Part shown: positions 58,069-64,000 of the stretch, piece after piece
Layout of the letters: each line of letters starts with the position of its first letter
Position numbering within the stretch: position 1 is the stretch's first letter
DNA from: Selenomonadaceae bacterium
GTDB lineage: Bacteria; Bacillota; Negativicutes; Selenomonadales; Selenomonadaceae
DNA length: 64,000 bases
NCBI GenBank assembly: GCA_017515635.1
Contig: JAFWFO010000035.1
Coordinates: forward strand, 28,000-91,999
Direction of reading: 5' to 3'
The notes under the pieces: model-generated
What the model was told of the DNA's origin: nothing
What the model saw: the letters and a program-made list of their open reading frames with translations, nothing else
Databases searched by the model: none
Translations under genes and position numbers: made by a program

Positions 58069-58754
58069 ATTACTCACCGCATTGGTCGGCAACAATTTTC
58101 GCGGCGATAATTTTAAATTTGCTGGCGGCGTTGGGATTTTCTTTCGTCGCGGAAAAACTTGAGCCTGAACCGAAAATCGTGGAAGTGACGGCGTTCGATT
58201 GGGTTGACGTGGATTTGTCGGACGAAGTGATTTCAATCGACGAGGACGAAATTTTTGTGGAACCCGTTAAAGAAAATTCGTCGCCGTTCAACGCGCAGGA
58301 TTTATTCGTGCCGGAATTGAAAATCCCCGAATTGCCCGCCGTCGAAGAAATTCCCGAAGTCAAACCGATTGAACGTCCCAAGCCCGTCGAACGCCCGCAA
58401 ACCGTCACGCGCCCGCCGCCGCCGATTGTCACCGAAAAGCCGCCCGCGCAGCCGAAAGTTGAACCGCCCGCCGAAAATCGGGAAATCGTTCAACCGCCCG
58501 TCGCTATCACGGAAGTTTATCCCGAAAAAGCCGACGCCCTCGACTACAAAGGTTTCGTATCCATCGCCGCGACAATCGACGAAGACGGCAAAGTCACTGA
58601 AACGGAAATTTTGCAATCTTCGGGACAAGAACTCGTCGACGAAATTGCGATTAAAGCCGCCGTGCAATGGACGTTCAGACCCGCGCTTGACCAATACAAT
58701 CGACCGCTGCCCAGCATAAAAATTATCGTGTTCGACTTCAAAAAGTTTTCGTGA
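58065..58754 (+). CDS. tonB: TonB protein
   Basis: 229 residues. An N-terminal membrane helix is followed by a long proline-rich periplasm-spanning stretch (about 75-145, with RPKPVERPQTVTRPPPP) and the C-terminal TonB domain (KGFVSIAATIDEDGKVTETEILQSSG, AIKAAVQWTFRPA). It links the ExbBD motor to outer-membrane receptors and so shows that the cell has an outer membrane. No receptor gene lies in the window. Confidence 0.94.
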   Translation: MNYSPHWSATIFAAIILNLLAALGFSFVAEKLEPEPKIVEVTAFDWVDVDLSDEVISIDEDEIFVEPVKENSSPFNAQDLFVPELKIPELPAVEEIPEVKPIERPKPVERPQTVTRPPPPIVTEKPPAQPKVEPPAENREIVQPPVAITEVYPEKADALDYKGFVSIAATIDEDGKVTETEILQSSGQELVDEIAIKAAVQWTFRPALDQYNRPLPSIKIIVFDFKKFS

Positions 58755-58888
58755 TGTAAATCGCTGAAAAAAATTTTGTGACGTGTCAATCAAGGCGCGT
58801 TTTTTTTTTGACCGCAAAAATTCTTGCGCGGCGAAAAAAGGAAATTTACAAGTCACGGGGAATATAGACACCACGGAGGGTGAAAGCA

Positions 58889-60673
58889 GTGAGCAACGCG
58901 GAACAGGATGAATTTGTCGAACAGGTTCGCGAACGATCGGATATTTATTCCGTAATTTCCCGTTATGTGTCGCTCAACCAACGCAGCGGCAAATATTGGG
59001 GGCTGTGTCCTTTCCACAACGAAAAGACACCTTCGTTCAGCGTGGACGCCGCCAAAGGATTTTTTTATTGTTTCGGTTGTCACACGGGCGGCAACGTCTT
59101 TAAGTTTCTGTCGCTCATTGAAAACATCAGCTATTTCGAGGCGGTCAAGTTGCAGGCGGAGCGATTGGGAATTCCTCTGCCGACGAAAAAACTTTCGCCC
59201 GAAGAAGAACGCCGCCGCCGTGAAGAAAAAATTTTGCTCAAGTGCAACACTTTGGCGCAGGAATTTTACCACGAATGTTTAATCAAGACAGCTCGCGGCG
59301 AAGCAGGCAGGAAATATCTTGCGGGGCGTGGAATTACGACGGAGATAATCGAAACGTTTAAACTCGGATTTGCGCCCGACGCTTGGGAAATTCTGCTTAC
59401 AAAATTGACGCAACAAGGTTTTTCGGCGGAGCAAATTGAAAAAGCCGGACTCGTCAAGCGGCGAAATGACAATTCGGGATTTTACGACAGATTTCGCGGG
59501 CGCGTGATGATTCCGATAAACGACATTTTCGGGCACACGGTCGGATTCGGCGGACGAATTCTTGTTGCCGACGACAATTCGCCCAAATATCTCAACAGCC
59601 CCGAAACCGCGCTGTTCAACAAACGCAATCTGCTTTTCGGTCTCGACAAGGCGCATCTGTCGATAAATTCCGCAGGCTTCGCAATCGTCGTTGAAGGTTA
59701 CATGGACGCAATTTCTCTCGTCGCGGCGGGAATAAAAAATGTTGTCGCAACGCTCGGCACCGCTTTTACGCCCGAACATGCGAAATTGATTCTGCGCTAC
59801 GCACGGAAAATTATTTTTTGTTACGACAGCGACGAAGCGGGGCAACGCGCCACAATGCGTGCGTTACCGATTGTGCAGGCGGCCGGCGCGGAAGTTTTCA
59901 TCGTCAAAGTTCCCGAAGGCAAAGACCCCGACGAATTCATTCGTAACCGAGGCAAGACGGCTTTCGACGAACTGATAAAAAATGCCGTGCCGTTGATTGA
60001 TTATCAAATCGATTACGTTTTGGCGCACGTCGACACTTCAACTCCGCCGGGGAAAATTCGGGCGTTGCAGGAACTTTTGCCCGTTGTCGCCAAAGTTACA
60101 GGCGTCAATCGCAACGAGTACCGAAAAAAAATTGCCACCGCGCTCGTTTTGGAAGAAACCGTTGTCGACGAAGAATGGCACAGATTTTCCACGTATCGCA
60201 ATCCGCCGCCTCCAGTTGTCGCGAAAAAAATTTCCGCGCCGATTGATCCGTCAATCAAAACGTCGGGCGAAACAATTTTGCGCATGGTATGGAACGACAG
60301 CGACCTTGTCTCTTACGTGATGGCAACGGTGCCGCTTGATTTGTTCGCGGCAGTTCATCAAGAAATTCTCCTGTGGTTGAAAAATTGTGCGGACAGCGGC
60401 AAACACCCAAACGATTTGAACGCCGAAAAAGAATTGAGCGCGCAGGCCTTCGAGGAATTGTCTCGGATATTGTTGCGCCAAACCGACGAACGCAGAGCAA
60501 TCGACGTGGAGGCCTTTGAAGATTCAATCAAAACTCTTCGATACATTCGGCTCAAAAAACAATATACCGATCTTCTCGCTCAGGCAGAAGAATATATGCA
60601 GAGCGGCAATCCAGATTATCTCGACAAATTAAATGAGTCGCTCAAAATAAAAAAAGCAATGGACGATTTGTAG
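58889..60673 (+). CDS. dnaG: DNA primase
   Basis: 594 residues. The N-terminal zinc-binding domain is CPFHNEKTPSFSV with CFGCHTGGNVF (CHC2 type). The Toprim catalytic core shows VVEGYMDAISL and IIFCYDSDEAGQRA. A C-terminal helicase-interaction part follows (about 450-594). It makes RNA primers for replication. The start is GTG at 58889 with GGAGG nine bases before; an in-frame GTG at 58880 overlaps that site. It is followed by rpoD 43 bp downstream, the usual macromolecular-synthesis order. Confidence 0.96.
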   Translation: MSNAEQDEFVEQVRERSDIYSVISRYVSLNQRSGKYWGLCPFHNEKTPSFSVDAAKGFFYCFGCHTGGNVFKFLSLIENISYFEAVKLQAERLGIPLPTKKLSPEEERRRREEKILLKCNTLAQEFYHECLIKTARGEAGRKYLAGRGITTEIIETFKLGFAPDAWEILLTKLTQQGFSAEQIEKAGLVKRRNDNSGFYDRFRGRVMIPINDIFGHTVGFGGRILVADDNSPKYLNSPETALFNKRNLLFGLDKAHLSINSAGFAIVVEGYMDAISLVAAGIKNVVATLGTAFTPEHAKLILRYARKIIFCYDSDEAGQRATMRALPIVQAAGAEVFIVKVPEGKDPDEFIRNRGKTAFDELIKNAVPLIDYQIDYVLAHVDTSTPPGKIRALQELLPVVAKVTGVNRNEYRKKIATALVLEETVVDEEWHRFSTYRNPPPPVVAKKISAPIDPSIKTSGETILRMVWNDSDLVSYVMATVPLDLFAAVHQEILLWLKNCADSGKHPNDLNAEKELSAQAFEELSRILLRQTDERRAIDVEAFEDSIKTLRYIRLKKQYTDLLAQAEEYMQSGNPDYLDKLNESLKIKKAMDDL

Positions 60674-60716
60674 GGAATAGAAAAATTTTGTCCCATAAAC
60701 GAAAGGAGGCTGCAAT

Positions 60717-62054
60717 GTGACAGAAAAAAATAAAACTGTCACGCCAAACAAAGGCGGCGGCAGCCCGTCGGCAAACAAAAAAAATTCTTCCGCGCCGAAG
60801 AAAATTGAAACGACGGACGCGCACGCGGACGAGACCAAAACCGGCAAAGGACGCACGTCAAAAATCGTCTCGGTGCTGGTCGAAAAAGGCAGACAAAAAG
60901 GCGGCAAGCTCACTTGGAGCGATTTGGAGCGAATAACTCAAAGTTTAGGTATCGTCAACGACGCGGACGAAATTGACGAGATTTTAAGCGGCTGTCAACA
61001 AGCAGGCATAGAAATAACCGATGAGGACACCGAGCCCGATTATCCGGACGACGCCGCCGACACAACTGACGACGTTTTAGCGTCCGAAACAGTCGCGCTT
61101 GACGGAGTCGACGAACTGAGCAACGTCGAAAATCCGGAGGAAAATGCATCAGAAGACGACGCGGAACTTCCGAGCAAGCCCGTGGAAGTCGACATGAACA
61201 TTCCCGACAGCGTTTCAATCGACGACCCCGTTCGCATGTATCTGAAAGAAATCGGGCGCGTGCAACTGCTCACTGCCGAACAAGAAAAAGATTTGGCGAA
61301 AAAAATGGAGTCGTCCGACGAAGCCGAACGTTCCAGAGCGCAAAAAGATCTTGCCGAAGCAAATTTGCGGCTTGTCGTGTCAATCGCTAAACGTTATGTC
61401 GGGCGCGGCATGTTGTTCCTTGATTTGATTCAAGAAGGAAATCTCGGACTGATTAAAGCCGTTGAGAAATTCGACTACCGCAAAGGTTATAAGTTTTCAA
61501 CTTACGCGACGTGGTGGATTCGTCAGGCGATAACCAGAGCCATTGCCGACCAAGCGCGCACGATAAGAATTCCCGTGCACATGGTTGAGACGATTAACAA
61601 ATTGATTCGCGTGTCGCGGAACCTTTTGCAGAAAAACGGACGCGAACCGACCGACGAAGAAATTGCCGTCGAAATGGAAGTGCCCGTCGACCGCGTGCGC
61701 GAAATCAAAAAAATCGCTCAAGAACCCGTGTCGCTTGAAACGCCAATCGGCGAGGAAGATGATTCACATCTCGGCGATTTTATCGAAGATCACGACGCGC
61801 AAGCTCCCGCCGACGCCGCAAGTTTCATGTTGCTCAAAGAACAGCTCGGAGAAGTTTTGGACACGCTGACGGCACGTGAAAAAGAAGTTTTGCGACTGCG
61901 TTTCGGTTTGCACGACGGCAAGGCGCGCACGCTTGAAGAAGTCGGCAAAAGTTTCAACGTCACACGCGAACGCATTCGGCAAATTGAAGCGAAGGCCTTG
62001 CGGAAATTGCGTCACCCCGCACGCTCAAAGAAACTCAAAGATTTTTTGGACTGA
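60717..62054 (+). CDS. rpoD: RNA polymerase primary sigma factor
   Basis: 445 residues. A variable acidic and basic N terminus (1-60) is followed by region 1.1 ([19 protein letters not shown]), region 1.2 ([22 protein letters not shown]), region 2 ([37 protein letters not shown]), region 3 and region 4 ([32 protein letters not shown]). It recognises TTGACA/TATAAT-type promoters such as those noted in this window. The start is GTG behind AAAGGAGG; an ATG two bases earlier is followed at once by TGA. Confidence 0.97.
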   Translation: MTEKNKTVTPNKGGGSPSANKKNSSAPKKIETTDAHADETKTGKGRTSKIVSVLVEKGRQKGGKLTWSDLERITQSLGIVNDADEIDEILSGCQQAGIEITDEDTEPDYPDDAADTTDDVLASETVALDGVDELSNVENPEENASEDDAELPSKPVEVDMNIPDSVSIDDPVRMYLKEIGRVQLLTAEQEKDLAKKMESSDEAERSRAQKDLAEANLRLVVSIAKRYVGRGMLFLDLIQEGNLGLIKAVEKFDYRKGYKFSTYATWWIRQAITRAIADQARTIRIPVHMVETINKLIRVSRNLLQKNGREPTDEEIAVEMEVPVDRVREIKKIAQEPVSLETPIGEEDDSHLGDFIEDHDAQAPADAASFMLLKEQLGEVLDTLTAREKEVLRLRFGLHDGKARTLEEVGKSFNVTRERIRQIEAKALRKLRHPARSKKLKDFLD

Positions 62055-62065
62055 ATAAAAATTTC

Positions 62066-62093
62066 TCCCGCGTGAGTTGCGGGAATTTTTTTT
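62066..62093 (+). terminator. intrinsic terminator after rpoD
   Basis: CCCGC and GCGGG around GTGAGTT, followed by an eight-T run. Confidence 0.85.
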
Positions 62094-62196
62094 GGCGGGC
62101 AACGTGACGTTGCATCCAATTAGCGCGCCGCAAGATTTTGACGATTCAAATGTTGTCGCCGCGTGTCAAGCTCGCGAAATTTTTGGAGGTATCATC

Positions 62197-63087
62197 ATGA
62201 ATTATAAATCTGGATTCGTCACGGTTATCGGTCGCCCGAATGTCGGCAAGTCAACGCTCGTCAACAAAATTATCGGGCAGAAAATTGCCATCACGTCCGA
62301 CAAGCCGCAGACCACGCGCAACCGAATCAGTTGCATTTGGACAGGCGACGACGCGCAGATTATTTTCCTCGACACGCCGGGTATTCACAAACCAAAATTC
62401 AAACTCGGTGAATACATGCTCAAGGCGGCGGAAGATACACTCCGCGAAGTCGACGCAATTTTTTTCGTCATAGACGCGACGGAAAAATTCGGCGGTGGCG
62501 AAAAATATATTCTTGAACGTCTGGACTCGACGACAAAGCCCGTGATTCTCGTCGTCAACAAAGTCGATTTGATTGAACGCGAAAAAATTTTGCCAATTAT
62601 TGCTGAATACTCCGCACGTCGTGATTTCGCGGCTGTCATTCCGATAAGCGCGGCTGAAGGCACGAACGTCGACGCGCTCCTTGACGAAGCGAAAAAATTT
62701 TTGCCTGAAGGTGAGCAATATTATCCCGCCGACATGGTGACAGACCAGCCCGAACGTTTGATTGTCGCCGAACTGATTCGTGAAAAAATTTTGCACGCAA
62801 CTGAGGATGAAGTTCCGCATTCAATCGCCGTCGACATTGATGAATTCACCGAACGCGATAACGGCGCGATTTTTATTCGGGCGACAATTTACGTGGAGCG
62901 CGACTCCCAAAAAGGAATTTTAATCGGCAAAGGCGGCGCGATGTTGAAATTAATCGGCAAGCAAGCGCGTCCCGAAATCGAAATGCTTTTGGGCACGAAA
63001 GTTTTTCTTGACCTGTGGGTTAAAGTCAAACGCGATTGGCGAAATTCCGTCGGCGCACTAAAAAATTTCGGGCTGAAAGATTTTTGA
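62197..63087 (+). CDS. era: GTPase Era
   Basis: 296 residues. The G1 motif is GRPNVGKSTLVN, G2 is TTRNRI, G3 is DTPGIHKPK, G4 is NKVD. The KH domain follows with KGILIGKGGAMLKLIGKQAR. Era binds the 3' end of 16S rRNA in 30S assembly; in many Firmicutes it lies near dnaG and rpoD. The ATG at 62197 with GGAGG was chosen; the frame stays open 40 codons upstream without a ribosome site. Confidence 0.96.
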   Translation: MNYKSGFVTVIGRPNVGKSTLVNKIIGQKIAITSDKPQTTRNRISCIWTGDDAQIIFLDTPGIHKPKFKLGEYMLKAAEDTLREVDAIFFVIDATEKFGGGEKYILERLDSTTKPVILVVNKVDLIEREKILPIIAEYSARRDFAAVIPISAAEGTNVDALLDEAKKFLPEGEQYYPADMVTDQPERLIVAELIREKILHATEDEVPHSIAVDIDEFTERDNGAIFIRATIYVERDSQKGILIGKGGAMLKLIGKQARPEIEMLLGTKVFLDLWVKVKRDWRNSVGALKNFGLKDF

Positions 63088-63126
63088 CAACGCAATCGAA
63101 ATTAAGCAGATGACTTAATAAAAAAA

Positions 63127-63161
63127 TTCCCTCGCCGAAAACTCGACGGGGGAAATTTTTT
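63127..63161. terminator. terminator between era and the secreted-protein gene
   Basis: TTCCCTCG and CGGGGGAA pair with a bulge and an A-rich loop, with A and T runs on either side. It lies between convergent genes. Confidence 0.7.
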
Positions 63162-63188
63162 GCGAATGATTTAATTGATTGTCAGGAT

Positions 63189-63734
63189 TTAATTTGATGC
63201 ACCAAAAAACAGGACATTGTTACCTGTTTGGTCGGCGACGACGCGAATAATTTTCCGTCCCGCGTTTTGGCACCACGTTTCAGCGGTGACAGACTGCGTG
63301 CTGAGTAAAATTTGCATTTCCTGCTGATTGACACCTAGAGCCTCCATTGCCATGCACAGCACCGCGCCTGCCAGTTGCGGGTCACCCGTGTTGACGATTC
63401 TCAAGACGAAGACGCTGTTATCGGGAGCAACGTAAAAGTGAATTTCGCCGTTGGGAGATTCGTTGCCCTGAATTCCGAAAAGTGATCTGTGCACTTCCAA
63501 GCCGGCAAAATTTTGCGGGTCGTTCAATTCGGGATGATGACTCGGCGCAGTGAATGCGACAGTCGTGCCCTGTTGCCGCAAATTTTGATAGATAGACCCG
63601 TTGCCCATTGCGTCGACGAAACCTTGAGGGCACAAATCCGACACGGCGACGAAATTATAATTCGCCTGCGCCCCCGCGACGCTTGCAATGCTCATCATGC
63701 AAATTGCCAACGCCGTCAAAAAAATTTTCCTCAT
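63189..63734 (-). CDS. secreted protein of an unnamed family ending in FFGASN (copy B)
   Basis: 181 residues with a signal peptide (MRKIFLTALAICMMSIASVAGAQA, cleavage after about residue 22). It is the paralogue of 15612-16169: shared FVDAMGNGSIYQNLRQQGTTVAFT-like blocks (the other reads IDRMGTGVVYQTFRQSGKLVAFT), GNSVFVLRI against GNVFVVQF, MAMEALGVN against MVMEALGLN, and the last six residues FFGASN. The function is unknown. The start is ATG behind GGGAGTGAG. It faces era across a terminator. Confidence 0.75.
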   Translation of the reverse strand: MRKIFLTALAICMMSIASVAGAQANYNFVAVSDLCPQGFVDAMGNGSIYQNLRQQGTTVAFTAPSHHPELNDPQNFAGLEVHRSLFGIQGNESPNGEIHFYVAPDNSVFVLRIVNTGDPQLAGAVLCMAMEALGVNQQEMQILLSTQSVTAETWCQNAGRKIIRVVADQTGNNVLFFGASN

Positions 63735-63829
63735 AATTGCTCACTCCCTCGAAAAAATTTTGGAACAATTTCTGCAGGCAATTTATCATGTGGCACGCCC
63801 GCCGTCAACGCAGGCACGACTTTTTTAAC

Positions 63830-64000
63830 TTGACATACTCCGCACGGCTAAAGCCGGCAGATTCCGCTATCATCAACTAATGCCCCAAAAAAATTCAAGG
63901 TCTTACAAAGTCTCCTTCGATGGACGATGCCCCGCCCATTTTTTACTTCAAACTTTTTATAGAAGTCGGCGGATTTTACCCCTGCTTAACTTCCAATCAG
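63830..64000 (-). mobile_element. right end of an IS200/IS605-type element (rest outside the window)
   Basis: On the minus strand the sequence ends GGAATCTGCCGGCTTTAGCC then GTGCGGAGTATGTCAA: the small subterminal hairpin (CGGC/GCCG around TTTA) and TCAA end that follow tnpB in many such elements. No complete transposase frame fits in the remaining 170 bp. A minus-strand LEVKQG then stop at the edge resembles a TnpB tail, but a stop codon stands right before it, so it gives little support. The call rests mainly on the end pattern. Confidence 0.5.

Overview
The window comes from a diderm Firmicute, most likely of the Negativicutes (Selenomonadales or Veillonellales type). Low-GC Gram-positive hallmarks (RNase M5, an RpoD of Firmicutes type, a KapD-like exonuclease, a VanW-family protein, a QueH epoxyqueuosine reductase) sit beside an ExbB-ExbD-TonB system, which implies an outer membrane. 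GC content looks close to 50 percent. TTG and GTG starts are common, and A-tract/T-tract runs recur throughout. Apart from a tmRNA I see no rRNA, tRNA or CRISPR. Almost all genes are chromosomal housekeeping genes.  Layout. 1-5.6 kb (minus strand): an envelope operon glmS, dpnC, dpnD, tagA, psd, pssA, then a GT2 glycosyltransferase cut by the window edge; a DpnI-type methyl-directed restriction cassette is embedded in it. 5.8-16.6 kb: an unusual SDF transporter, S20, two LppM-like lipoproteins, PutP, NagA, RsmB, a NeuD-like acyltransferase, a short RNase E/G, a secreted protein and ssrA (tmRNA). 16.6-27 kb: a PaaK-like remnant, CheR, a PLP lyase, a kinase, a broken OPT transporter, PNPase and fructose-bisphosphate aldolase. 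27-43.5 kb: exonuclease, prephenate dehydratase, an ABC ATPase, LysR, an SbmA/YddA-like exporter, MnmA, VanW, Wzt, a chemoreceptor, TadA, malate dehydrogenase, rubredoxin and QueH. 43.5-64 kb: an EF-G-like factor, RsmA, RNase M5, Tmk, a GT8, an FtsA-like protein, a FakA-like protein, RF2 with its programmed frameshift, LmeA-like and DUF5693 proteins, ExbB-ExbD-TonB, DnaG, RpoD, Era, a second member of the secreted family, and what looks like the right end of an IS200/IS605-type element.  Most striking is a three-copy repeat at 33.13-33.83 kb (two in tandem) and 41.90-42.45 kb. Each copy has a sense promoter and a convergent antisense promoter, both with 17-bp spacers. Each encodes an RNA whose predicted 5' end pairs with its own 3' part, with covariation between copies, and each has a conserved terminator. 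Copies 1 and 2 encode near-identical 24-residue hydrophobic peptides behind a hairpin that sequesters the Shine-Dalgarno sequence. In copy 1 the same hairpin, read on the other strand, is a textbook terminator for the antisense RNA. This is the architecture of a type I toxin-antitoxin module, and I recognise no known family in it. In copy 3 the peptide segment has been replaced by a decayed TnpB 3' fragment.  Two further intergenic repeat families are present: 7-bp-periodic inverted blocks at five main loci, and a composite of three palindromes found twice in opposite orientation.
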